Origin: Planctomycetota bacterium
GTDB lineage: Bacteria; Planctomycetota; Planctomycetia; Pirellulales; Pirellulaceae
Length of the DNA: 7,413 nt
NCBI GenBank assembly: GCA_026692885.1
Contig: JAPLNJ010000731.1
Location: 1-7,413, forward strand
Direction of reading: 5' to 3'
Below are positions 1 through 6,744 of this stretch, piece after piece (the first letter of the stretch is position 1; each line of letters begins with the position of its first letter). The notes below the pieces were generated by a model. It did no database searches, was not told the DNA's origin, and saw only the letters and a list, made by a program, of their open reading frames with translations. Position numbers and translations under genes: made by a program.

Positions 1-2
1 AC

Positions 3-3000
3 GACGAGCGGCTGACCAAGAGTCCGCCACGCGAGATCGTGTTCCTCTGCGACGTGTCGGGTTCCATGTCCGGCGCCCCGACGCAGAAGGTCATCCAGGC
101 CATGCAGCACATGCTCAAGTTGTGCCGCGCACAGGACACGGTGCAAGTTATCACCTTCGCCAATATGGCCCAAAAGTTATTCGAGCGTCCGGTGCCGGTC
201 CAGGAGGAGAGTATCAAACGGGCGCTCAACTTTACCCAGGGGCTGCAAGGCGGTGGCGGCACGGAGATGCTCAACGGCGTGCGAATGGCCATCGACGAGC
301 CGCTGGACAAAGAGCGGGTGCGGATCGTCGTGATGCTGACCGACGGCTACATCGGCAACGAAGCCCAGATCATCGAACACGTCGGCAAACACTGCGGTGA
401 CCAGGTACGGTTCTGGGCGATCGGAATCGGCAGTTCGCCGAATATGTTCCTGATTGACGGCGTCGCGAAGCAGGGCGGAGGGATGGGCAAGAAGCTAGGA
501 CTGGAAGACGATTCCGCGACGTTAACCCAGGAAGTCATGACGCGGATTCAGCGGGCCCAGTTGTCCAATGTCAAAATTGCCTGGGGGCCGCACCACATCG
601 CGGAAACCTATCCGGCGAAGATTCCGGAATTGTGGGCCGGCCGGCCGGTGATCGTGTTCGGCCGCTATACGGGTGGCGGTGCGGGCCGCATCGCGATCAG
701 CGGCAACGTCGAAGGCCAGGATGTGAGTTGGCCACTGGATGTGCAACTGCCCGCCGACGACCCGCAGCATGACGTGCTGGCCAAGGTCTGGGCACGGCAG
801 AAAATCGAGACCTTGATGCAGTCGAGCTACTACCAAGGCTCGCCCGCGGTCGAAGAAGAGGTGACGTCGCTGGCCTTGGATTACCAGTTGATGAGCCAGT
901 ACACGAGTTTCGTGGCGGTCGATGCCCAGGATGCCGGGAAACTGGAGCCGTCCGCCCGGCCGCCGCGGCGGATGCTGGTCCCGGTGCCGCTGCCGGAAGG
1001 GACCCGCTGGGAAGGCTTCTTCGGCCCCGCGGGGGCGGAACGGGATGAGGACCTGATCGAGCAATTAGCAACCCCTTACAAGTCCAAGTCCGAATCACGG
1101 CTGAGCTTGGGGAAAGAAGCCCCGTCGGGCGGGTTCCGCTACGCGTTACCGAGCAGTGGTCCAGCACCGTCGCGGCCTGCAGCGGCGGCGCCGTTGGCGG
1201 AGGCTCTGAAACGCAGCCAGCCAGCATTTTCCGGGACGCCGATGTCCCGACGGCAGGCTGCACCCCAGCGATCGGTCGGAGGCGTTATCCGTGGCCGGAC
1301 ACTCGGCGGCAGTGCCCTGTCCGGCTTGGCGGGAGGCCCACCTGCCCCTGCTGAGTCCGCCGTACATCGTCTCGCATTCAGCGCCGATGGGGCTAGTTTG
1401 GCCACCTCCGCAGGGGACCGCTCGGTAACTCTGTGGGGGGCGGCGTTCGGGGCCTGGGGGGCAGACGTCGACACACTGTCGAAGGACGCACAGCAAGCCT
1501 TCCAGCAAGGACAACAGGCTTGGAAGGACGGCAAATTGTCGGATGCCCGCTCAACGCTCACCAAGGCGTATTTGTTCGATACGGCCGCAATGAACGCCTC
1601 CGCCAGCGACGAAAATTTGGCCGCGCTCGCCTTGGGGAGGCTCGAACAAGTGCATCGTCAGGAGATTACGACGTGGGCCAAGGAAGTTCCGGCACTCGAC
1701 AAGCGACTGGACTTGGTCGTTCGTGACCGATCCGTCGCCGAAGCGTTGGCGACGGTAGCCCAAGCCACCGGTCTCACCGTCAAGCTGATTCCGGGCAGTG
1801 TCGAGGACGCCGCTGCGTTGCAAGGTGGCGAATCGCCGCGAGTCAGTTTCCTGGATCTGCGTGGGGCCACGGCAGCCCAGGCGTTCGACTGGATCCTCCA
1901 GCCGGTGCGGCTGGCCTGGTGGACAGACAAGGGCGACATCGTGGCCGGCAGCCAACGGAGGCGAGAGGGCGTGTCGGCGTGGGTCTACGACGTGTCGACC
2001 ATCGCCTGGCCCACAGCCGCCGAGATCGGCAAGGTGCCCGACCGCCAGCCGCCACGCGACACGGCGCGCAAGGCAACCGATGAGTTCCTGGCGGTCGTAC
2101 GATCGCAACTGAAGACGTCCGGTCAGCAAGTCGTGGTCTGGTTCGCTCCCGGTCAACTCGTGGTGATTGGCGACGCCGACCTGCAGACCAAAGCCGGACA
2201 GCTGTTCGCCGATTTGGCCGACGCACGCTTCCAACCGCAGGGCCAACTGGCCAAACTGCACGCGGTGACCAGTGTGCGTGCCAAGGAGCGGTTAGGCGAA
2301 GTGGAGCAACAGCGTGCCGCCCGTCGCCTGCAGGAAGTCATGGCGGCCCATCGCCAGTACGGTTGGCGCCTGCTGGCGGCAGCTTCCGATGGCAAGTCCG
2401 ATCCGGAGGCCGTGACGGAACTGCAGCTGGCGTGGAACCGGGTCGAGACGGACCGGTTGCTGGCAGAGGCTGGAGCGGGCTTGGCGCTGCGCTCGCTGTG
2501 GCTGATCCGGGAGTCTGCGCGGGCCTTGCCGGATGACGCCGAGCTGCAACAGCTGGCCGCTGTGGCGTGGGGCAAATCGCGCAGCGCCGTCGATGCTGCG
2601 GTGCTGGCCCTGAAAAAGAACCCGGAGGACATGAATGCCTTCGCCAGCGTCCTGTACGCGACGTTGGCCGCGCCAGACGATGGCCGGCTGCGCGGAAGTG
2701 CCTCGACGCTGTTGACCGGTGCGGCGCCGAAGGGCTCGCCGTTGGCCGCCGCTCGAACCGTGGCCGGGGCCTTGCTGCAGGAGTCGTCCAAGATCGATCG
2801 CACGGCCCTCGCGCAGCTGGTCTCTGCCGGCGTCTCTGGTGAAGACCTCGTGGTGTTGACGGCGTTGGCGTGCCGCCGCGCAGGCGGCGACACGTGGCAG
2901 AAGTTCCGGGCTGAGTCGCGGGATGTGTTGGCGAATAACGCCTTGTCCGGTGACGTGATCGTGTTGATCAGCCGGTTGACCAATGCGCCGCTGCCGATGC

Positions 3001-3014
3001 TGGCGGCGAAATAG
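3..3014 (+). CDS. VIT/vWA-type protein with secretin-N-like region, 5' end outside the window
   Basis: The frame is open from the first bases, so the gene starts upstream; a GTG at 39 lies inside the vWA domain and is not the real start. Residues below are counted from that codon (991 to the TAG). Residues 1-175 are a von Willebrand A domain with a complete metal-binding MIDAS: D5-x-S7-x-S9, T75 and D102 (in TDG). Residues 176-330 match the part that follows vWA in VIT/vWA proteins, including ALDYQLMSQYTSFVAVD at 279-295. The VIT domain would lie upstream, unseen. Residues 345-440 are Ala/Pro/Ser-rich linker. Residues 442-466 resemble one WD40 motif, 483-517 one TPR-like helix pair. Residues 553-727 resemble a secretin-N/STN-like module: a strand, a SVAEALATVAQATGL helix, then VYDVSTI and QQVVVWFAPGQLVVIGDAD. 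The remainder (about 735-991) is predicted helical. Probably an envelope or periplasmic protein-binding protein; the exact role is unknown. The next gene is convergent. Confidence 0.85.
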   Translation, partial: DERLTKSPPREIVFLCDVSGSMSGAPTQKVIQAMQHMLKLCRAQDTVQVITFANMAQKLFERPVPVQEESIKRALNFTQGLQGGGGTEMLNGVRMAIDEPLDKERVRIVVMLTDGYIGNEAQIIEHVGKHCGDQVRFWAIGIGSSPNMFLIDGVAKQGGGMGKKLGLEDDSATLTQEVMTRIQRAQLSNVKIAWGPHHIAETYPAKIPELWAGRPVIVFGRYTGGGAGRIAISGNVEGQDVSWPLDVQLPADDPQHDVLAKVWARQKIETLMQSSYYQGSPAVEEEVTSLALDYQLMSQYTSFVAVDAQDAGKLEPSARPPRRMLVPVPLPEGTRWEGFFGPAGAERDEDLIEQLATPYKSKSESRLSLGKEAPSGGFRYALPSSGPAPSRPAAAAPLAEALKRSQPAFSGTPMSRRQAAPQRSVGGVIRGRTLGGSALSGLAGGPPAPAESAVHRLAFSADGASLATSAGDRSVTLWGAAFGAWGADVDTLSKDAQQAFQQGQQAWKDGKLSDARSTLTKAYLFDTAAMNASASDENLAALALGRLEQVHRQEITTWAKEVPALDKRLDLVVRDRSVAEALATVAQATGLTVKLIPGSVEDAAALQGGESPRVSFLDLRGATAAQAFDWILQPVRLAWWTDKGDIVAGSQRRREGVSAWVYDVSTIAWPTAAEIGKVPDRQPPRDTARKATDEFLAVVRSQLKTSGQQVVVWFAPGQLVVIGDADLQTKAGQLFADLADARFQPQGQLAKLHAVTSVRAKERLGEVEQQRAARRLQEVMAAHRQYGWRLLAAASDGKSDPEAVTELQLAWNRVETDRLLAEAGAGLALRSLWLIRESARALPDDAELQQLAAVAWGKSRSAVDAAVLALKKNPEDMNAFASVLYATLAAPDDGRLRGSASTLLTGAAPKGSPLAAARTVAGALLQESSKIDRTALAQLVSAGVSGEDLVVLTALACRRAGGDTWQKFRAESRDVLANNALSGDVIVLISRLTNAPLPMLAAK

Positions 3015-3034
3015 CACTATTTCCAGCTATACCG

Positions 3035-3148
3035 CACGCGGTTGAGGATGGCACATCCTCGTTTAACCCAGAGCCAACGGCGACGCTGTGTTTCACCGGG
3101 CGCCGTCGCCGTTGGCTCCGGGTTAAACGAGCCAATGCCAACCGCGTG
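3035..3148. repeat. Long nested palindrome between convergent genes
   Basis: Two 28-base arms (3058-3085 and 3104-3131) are reverse complements with one mismatch and enclose an 18-base loop. Outside them a further perfect 10-base pair of arms (CACGCGGTTG at 3035-3044, CAACCGCGTG at 3139-3148) continues the fold after an asymmetric internal loop. A small perfect hairpin (GAGGAT at 3044-3049, ATCCTC at 3055-3060) overlaps the left side. The structure starts 20 bases after the stop of the vWA gene and ends 76 bases before the stop of the convergent lipoprotein gene, so it could end transcription from both sides, although no T-run follows. Its size and near-perfect arms also fit a dispersed palindromic or MITE-like element. 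The pairing is seen; both functions are inferred. Confidence 0.8.
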
Positions 3149-3224
3149 TCGTATGACTGGATCCAATAGGGATTTGTAATGATGGCGAGTCTGGGATGGT
3201 TGCGATGAAGGGCGACTTAATCTT

Positions 3225-4289
3225 TCACCATGGTTTCTCCGACGATCCGGGCGCGGGCTGAGTTGTCGGCGAGGCGGGCGAGGAGGAAGAGGCTGCCGCC
3301 GGAGGGCTGACGCCGACTGGCGTGACTTGGATGGGCTCCGATTCCACCGCTTCCTGGGCGGCAACCACACTGACTGCCGGTTCGGCGGCGGGATCGGGTG
3401 GATCAGCACGGCGCGTCCAGGCGCTCGCGGTATGGCTGGGCAACCGTAGGGTGATTTCGCGCGAGGCTTCCAGTTTGCGTCCGTCTTCGCACCAATAACG
3501 TACGAACAGCTGCAAATGCTCATGCTCCGGTGGGCTCTTCGGCCAGGGCATGCGCAAGTGGATGCCGCGATCCAGGGGAGCGTCGCGGAGCAGCTTGGCG
3601 GCGAGTTCTTTGTCAAAATCCCAGCGAGCCACACGGACACTGGCGGCTGTCTTGGCCGGATCCAGCAGGACGATCGAAATCTTGGCCGGCTGAGGTACGA
3701 AATGCCCCTCCTTGCTGCGTGGCTCGATCAGGACCCCTAGCCCGTCATCTCCCAGTTGTTGGTCGAAGTCCTGACCGCCGGTGAGCCGCGGGTTCAGGAA
3801 GATGTACTCCACCCGCTCCGGCGCGTCGGCCGGCGTCGCTACGTCCTGTTCGGACTCTGGTTCCGCATCCGCGGTCGCAGAGGCCAAGGCGACCTGCCCC
3901 TCCGCTCGGTTAGCGGTGGCACGCCGTTTCGGCGCGGTGGAGGTCTGCTTGCCATCGGGGCTGTTGAAGCCCGGCGGCATTTCAACTTTCGGTGGTTCCT
4001 GCGATTCTTCGGGAATGATCTCCTGCAAGGTTTTCTTTTTCTCCTTGCCCGTCTTCTGGCCGTTTCCCTTCGCGCCGTCCTGATCTTCGATGCCTAGCTT
4101 GGCACGGCAGGCTTTGAGTTCCTTGAGAGCTTTCTCGTAGTCGTACTCCAGTTGGTAAACTCGATCTTCGAGCACCCGTTTCTCACTGTTCTGCATGTCC
4201 AGATAAGCATCCATGTACGGATCCTTACGACGACAGCCGACGAGTGCCAAGCAGGCGAACAGGAGTAGGAGGAACGAGCGAAAGTCCAT
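3225..4289 (-). CDS. Putative membrane-anchored lipoprotein with N-terminal coiled coil
   Basis: The 354-residue product starts with a lipoprotein signal: R4, a hydrophobic core, and the lipobox LVGC with the lipidated cysteine at C19. Residues about 31-65 are charged and heptad-like (SEKRVLEDRVYQLEYDYEKA), a likely coiled coil. Residues 70-155 are a lysine-, proline- and alanine-rich linker. Residues 160-285 form the only apparently folded part, with FLNPRLTGGQDFDQQLGDDG (164-183), LIEPR, ARWDFD and LFVRYWCEDGRKLEASREITLRL strings separated by beta-like segments. From 290 to the end the protein is Pro/Ala/Ser-rich. I know the core as a style of conserved hypothetical planctomycete lipoprotein, but no function is known to me. 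The frame stays open upstream to an ATG at 4409; I chose 4289 because only this start puts the signal peptide at the N-terminus and because a promoter-like pair lies just upstream. No strong Shine-Dalgarno is visible. Confidence 0.75.
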   Translation of the reverse strand: MDFRSFLLLLFACLALVGCRRKDPYMDAYLDMQNSEKRVLEDRVYQLEYDYEKALKELKACRAKLGIEDQDGAKGNGQKTGKEKKKTLQEIIPEESQEPPKVEMPPGFNSPDGKQTSTAPKRRATANRAEGQVALASATADAEPESEQDVATPADAPERVEYIFLNPRLTGGQDFDQQLGDDGLGVLIEPRSKEGHFVPQPAKISIVLLDPAKTAASVRVARWDFDKELAAKLLRDAPLDRGIHLRMPWPKSPPEHEHLQLFVRYWCEDGRKLEASREITLRLPSHTASAWTRRADPPDPAAEPAVSVVAAQEAVESEPIQVTPVGVSPPAAASSSSPASPTTQPAPGSSEKPW

Positions 4290-4344
4290 TTCCGCAAAGC
4301 GTCTCGCAGAAGGGCCACCGATTTGTGCACTGAACGGGTACGGG

Positions 4345-4373
4345 ACTTTAGGAGGAAATCCAAAAAAAGGCAA
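4345..4373 (-). promoter_or_regulatory. Candidate sigma70-type promoter for the lipoprotein gene
   Basis: On the minus strand TTGCCT (4373-4368) and TAAAGT (4350-4345) are separated by 17 bases; each matches the consensus at 4 of 6 positions. Transcription would begin near 4338, about 50 bases before the ATG at 4289. If real, it excludes the upstream ATG at 4409 as the start. Planctomycete promoters are poorly defined, so this is a weak prediction. Confidence 0.3.
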
Positions 4374-4400
4374 GACGAGCCGCCGCCGCCGGGATGCACA

Positions 4401-4414
4401 TGCTAGCACTGAGC
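4401..4414 (+). repeat. Short intergenic repeat, copy 1 (TGCTAGCACT motif)
   Basis: TGCTAGCACTGAGC here matches TGCTAGCACTAAGC at 4647-4660 in 13 of 14 positions. Both copies lie in the same intergenic gap, in the same orientation, about 246 bases apart. The centre TGCTAGCA is itself a palindrome. The function is unknown: remnants of a dispersed repeat or a protein-binding site are both possible. Confidence 0.4.
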
Positions 4415-4480
4415 GGTATTTTGGCCCTTGCGCGTAAAGAATGAGACTTAACGGTTCAGCAGGGACGGGGCGCGAGACAA

Positions 4481-4576
4481 GGGGTCGGACGTACAGATTT
4501 CAGTTTTCGCGGTCGTGTGCCTAAGCATCTGGAAAGCCTTCTGCCCGCGAAAACTGAAATCTGTACGTCTGACCCC
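4481..4576. repeat. 96-base palindromic (MITE/REP-like) element
   Basis: Two 32-base arms (4481-4512 and 4545-4576) are reverse complements with a single mismatch, around a 32-base loop. The ends read GGGGTCGGACG and CGTCTGACCCC. The element sits in the middle of the gap between rnc and the lipoprotein gene and would fold into a strong stem in RNA, so it may also end or process a read-through transcript from rnc. It shares no obvious sequence with the palindrome at 3035-3148. GGGGTCnGACC-type ends recall repeats linked to Y1/REP-associated transposases; this is an inference from general pattern only. No transposase gene is in the window. Confidence 0.8.
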
Positions 4577-4623
4577 AGCCGGCGGTCCGTCTATGCGAAA
4601 CCGTAAAGCCCCATGCTTGACAC

Positions 4624-4696
4624 CGACAACCCCGAAAACCGTTTGGTGCTAGCACTAAGCCGCGTGTGAGGACTCCGATTGAATCCGGGGTTGTCG
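4624..4696 (-). terminator. Possible stem downstream of rnc
   Basis: CGACAACCCCG (4624-4634) and CGGGGTTGTCG (4686-4696) are perfect 11-base reverse complements. The stem begins 5 bases past the rnc stop codon. The 51-base loop contains a second palindrome, GTGCTAGCAC (4646-4655). No T-run follows on the minus strand, so this is not a classical intrinsic terminator; it may protect the rnc mRNA 3' end or be the edge of a repeat element. Confidence 0.35.
4647..4660 (+). repeat. Short intergenic repeat, copy 2 (TGCTAGCACT motif)
   Basis: This is the partner of the copy at 4401-4414, with one difference in 14 bases. Here it is embedded in a larger imperfect palindrome (TTGGTGCTAGCACTAA, 4643-4658) inside the loop of the stem downstream of rnc. 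Confidence 0.4.
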
Positions 4697-4701
4697 CCGG
4701 G

Positions 4702-5652
4702 TTAGTCCGTCGGAAACTGCGCCGGTTCGCCGTTGATCTCGGCCAGGGCATTGCTGGCGGCTCGCTGTTCCGCTTCTTTCTTGTTGCGGCCCCAGGCGGG
4801 CTGGTACAGCGTGCCGCCGATGTGGGCCGCGATCTTGAAGCACTTGCGGTGATCGGGGCCTTTCTGGTCCACCAACTGATACGTCGGGGTAATCGAAAAC
4901 TCCCGCTGAGCTAGTTGCTGCAGCAGCGATTTGTAGTTCCCGCCCAGTTCGCCGGTCGCGGCCAATTCGATTTCCGGCCCCAGATACTCTTCGATGAACC
5001 GGCGGGCTGCTGCGTTGCCGCCGTCCAAGTAAATCGCCGCAATCAGCGACTCGAACACGTCAGCCAACAGCGATGGCGGAATCGACGGGCTGGCGGCCAC
5101 GCCTTTACCCACGATCAGGAATTCCTGCAGGCCCAGTGCTTCGCTGATCTTGGCACATGACTGACGGCTGACGACGGCCGACTTGAGTTTGGTCAGGTCA
5201 CCTTCCTGGTAGTTTGGGTAACGTTCGAACAGTAATTCGCAGATAACCGCGCCCAGGATCGCGTCGCCCAGGAACTCCAATCGCTCGTTCGAGGCCAGGC
5301 GATGCTCGGCCCCGGAGGAGTGGGTCAGGGATTCCCGCAGCACGGCTCGATTGCGGAATTCGTAGCCGATCCTCCGTTCACACCGCTGCAGGTTGTCCTC
5401 GGAAGATTTTTCAGGTACCCGTTCCGGCGGCGACGCTGCGGCAGGCCAGGCTTCCCACGGCAACGCCGTGGGCGACAGGGACTCCAGCGGAGGCGACGCA
5501 GCCGGCAGCATGTCGGGCGGACAGGCTGGGGTGGCGCAAGCTTCGGTCGGCGTGACTTCTGGGGAAGTTGTCTCGCACAGTTTGGGTAGTTCGCTCACTT
5601 GGGGAGTTTCGTTCAGTTCGGGCAGTTCGTCGTTCACTGGGGCCGTCCTCAT
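4702..5652 (-). CDS. rnc: Ribonuclease III with N-terminal extension
   Basis: RNase III cuts double-stranded RNA in the cytoplasm, releasing rRNA precursors and processing some mRNAs. The 316-residue protein has the family signature NERLEFLGDA at 122-131; E123, E126 and D130 correspond to E. coli E38, E41 and D45, and D198 and E201 (in ADVFESLIAAIYLD) to D114 and E117. All metal-binding catalytic residues are therefore present. A double-stranded-RNA-binding domain spans about 239-307, with NYKSLLQQLAQ at its start and the KKEAEQRAASNALAEI helix at its end. The catalytic domain begins near residue 87, so the first 85 residues are extra: acidic, then Pro/Ala/Ser-rich, with a 12-residue duplication (ELPELNET at 9, ELPKLCET at 21). 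The usual bacterial enzyme is about 225-250 residues. The ATG at 5652 has only a weak GGAA upstream, and no better ATG lies nearer the domain. It is divergent from the protease gene on the right. Confidence 0.95.
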   Translation of the reverse strand: MRTAPVNDELPELNETPQVSELPKLCETTSPEVTPTEACATPACPPDMLPAASPPLESLSPTALPWEAWPAAASPPERVPEKSSEDNLQRCERRIGYEFRNRAVLRESLTHSSGAEHRLASNERLEFLGDAILGAVICELLFERYPNYQEGDLTKLKSAVVSRQSCAKISEALGLQEFLIVGKGVAASPSIPPSLLADVFESLIAAIYLDGGNAAARRFIEEYLGPEIELAATGELGGNYKSLLQQLAQREFSITPTYQLVDQKGPDHRKCFKIAAHIGGTLYQPAWGRNKKEAEQRAASNALAEINGEPAQFPTD

Positions 5653-5721
5653 TTGTTCCGATCAAGGCCGGGGTATGCAAGGCCACCGCCACAATTCCGA
5701 TCAACGGTTGAGCGAAGGCGG

Positions 5722-5749
5722 TTGGCCGTAAACGTCCCTATTCTATAGA
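5722..5749 (+). promoter_or_regulatory. Candidate promoter and palindrome in the rnc/protease divergent gap
   Basis: TTGGCC (5722-5727) and TATAGA (5744-5749) are separated by 16 bases on the plus strand, which would give a leader of about 120 bases for the protease gene. The -10-like hexamer lies in a perfect 12-base palindrome, ATTCTATAGAAT (5740-5751), so TATAGA can also be read on the minus strand toward rnc (with only a poor TTCTTT as -35). A shared regulatory site is possible; the evidence is consensus matching only. Confidence 0.25.
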
Positions 5750-5797
5750 ATGTCGGCGGTGGCAAAGAATACGAGTCTCGCATAAACCCGTCGATTT

Positions 5798-5816
5798 CGG
5801 CTGAAGTTATCAGCCG
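5798..5816 (+). promoter_or_regulatory. Small hairpin in the leader of the protease gene
   Basis: CGGCTGA (5798-5804) pairs perfectly with TCAGCCG (5810-5816) around a 5-base loop. It lies about 60 bases before the protease start, between the candidate promoter and the ribosome binding site. No riboswitch fold was recognised. Confidence 0.3.
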
Positions 5817-5859
5817 CCCCCGGCGTTCAGAGAGACACGGTCAGACATTCGCACTTGGC

Positions 5860-5865
5860 AAGGAG
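5860..5865 (+). promoter_or_regulatory. Ribosome binding site of the HtrA-like gene
   Basis: AAGGAG ends 9 bases before the ATG at 5875 and is the clearest Shine-Dalgarno in the window. It supports this start, which also places a signal peptide at the N-terminus. Confidence 0.65.
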
Positions 5866-5874
5866 CGCAGTTTC

Positions 5875-6744
5875 ATGGTTTTTCGGACCCGCTTGTTCCG
5901 TCGTTCGGCCTTGAGTTGGGGGTTGTTCGTCTGTTGGTTCGCCGTGGGCAGTTTCGCGCACAGCGCGGATAAGACTGACAAAAAGGACGCTTTGCGGCAG
6001 GCGAAATCCCTTTCCGCCGCCTTCCGTAACGCCGCGGAAGCCACCTCGCCGGCAGTGGTTACCCTGGTCGCTACCAGCAAAGCTCAACTGGAGCGGAATC
6101 AGAGGGAAATGCGGGATTTGCTGCAGGACCCACGTCTACGTCGGCTGTTCCCCGAAGGCGCCCTGCCGGAAGACCCGCCTGGAGACGGCGAAGAGCCTGA
6201 ACTACCCGATTTGCCAGGACTCGGTGCCCAAATCGGTTCCGGAGTGATCATCGATCCCAACGGCATCATCTTGACCAACAACCATGTTGTCGAAGGTGCC
6301 GATGACATCGTCGTGCGGTTCCCCGACGGGCGCGAACTCAAGGCGATTGACGTCAAATCGGACCCGCTGAGCGATCTGGCGATTGTGCGTGTGGAGACGA
6401 AGGAAAAATTGCCGTCGGCCAAACTCGGCGATTCTTCGGAAATGAATATCGGGGATTGGGTCATCGCCATCGGCAGTCCCTTCGAGTTGGAGACGACCGT
6501 CAGCGCGGGGATTATCAGCGGCAAGGGCCGGGGCATCGAGAAAATCCGGCGTGGCAAGTTGATCCAAACGGACGCGGCCATCAATCCCGGCAACTCCGGT
6601 GGCCCGTTGGTCAACCTGGATGGCGAAGTCGTGGGCATCAACACGGCCATCGCCTCCAGCATTGGCGGCTACCAAGGCATTGGTTTTGCCATCCCCTCCA
6701 ACCGGGCGAAGTGGGTCAGTCAGGAGTTGGGACCAACGACGTGA
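5875..6744 (+). CDS. htrA: HtrA/DegP-family serine protease, PDZ domain lost by deletion and frameshift
   Basis: HtrA proteases degrade or refold damaged proteins in the periplasm. The 289-residue product begins with a signal peptide (R4-R10 basic, hydrophobic 11-26, likely cut near AHS-AD at 30-31). The trypsin-like domain spans about 45-275 and carries the full triad: H137 in TNNHVVE, D167 in DPLSDLAIV, and S241 in GNSGGPLVN; YQGIGFAIPSN follows at 266-276. Normal family members continue with one or two PDZ domains. Here the familiar NRAKWVSQEL is followed by GPTT and a TGA at 6742, with no PDZ in frame. The end of a PDZ is found in another frame immediately after. The protease core may still fold, but PDZ-dependent substrate binding and regulation would be missing. 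This could be a true pseudogenising deletion, a functional PDZ-less variant or a sequencing/assembly error. The gene is divergent from rnc. Confidence 0.85.
   Translation: MVFRTRLFRRSALSWGLFVCWFAVGSFAHSADKTDKKDALRQAKSLSAAFRNAAEATSPAVVTLVATSKAQLERNQREMRDLLQDPRLRRLFPEGALPEDPPGDGEEPELPDLPGLGAQIGSGVIIDPNGIILTNNHVVEGADDIVVRFPDGRELKAIDVKSDPLSDLAIVRVETKEKLPSAKLGDSSEMNIGDWVIAIGSPFELETTVSAGIISGKGRGIEKIRRGKLIQTDAAINPGNSGGPLVNLDGEVVGINTAIASSIGGYQGIGFAIPSNRAKWVSQELGPTT

Noticed and set aside
522..2261. Several long minus-strand open frames opposite the vWA gene (for example 522-1064 and 1551-2261)
   Set aside because: They are antisense shadows in high-GC DNA, rich in Arg/Pro/His, with no domain, and the plus strand has recognisable domains throughout.
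2153..3017. Minus-strand open frames of 276 and 241 residues opposite the 3' end of the vWA gene
   Set aside because: Ser/Ala/Arg- or Gln/Arg-rich shadow translations with no motif; the plus-strand frame is continuous and well supported.
3017..3640. Minus-strand open frame overlapping the lipoprotein gene and the palindrome
   Set aside because: It is another frame of the lipoprotein gene, low-complexity, and runs through the palindrome, which would be unusual for a real coding end.
4290..4409. Upstream extension of the lipoprotein to an ATG at 4409
   Set aside because: It would bury the signal peptide and lipobox 40 residues inside the protein, and a promoter-like pair lies within the extension.
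6456..6719. The 5' part of the frame that carries the PDZ remnant, as a longer separate gene
   Set aside because: Upstream of 6720 this frame is a shadow of the protease domain (Gln/Arg/His-rich); only the part after 6720 resembles HtrA.
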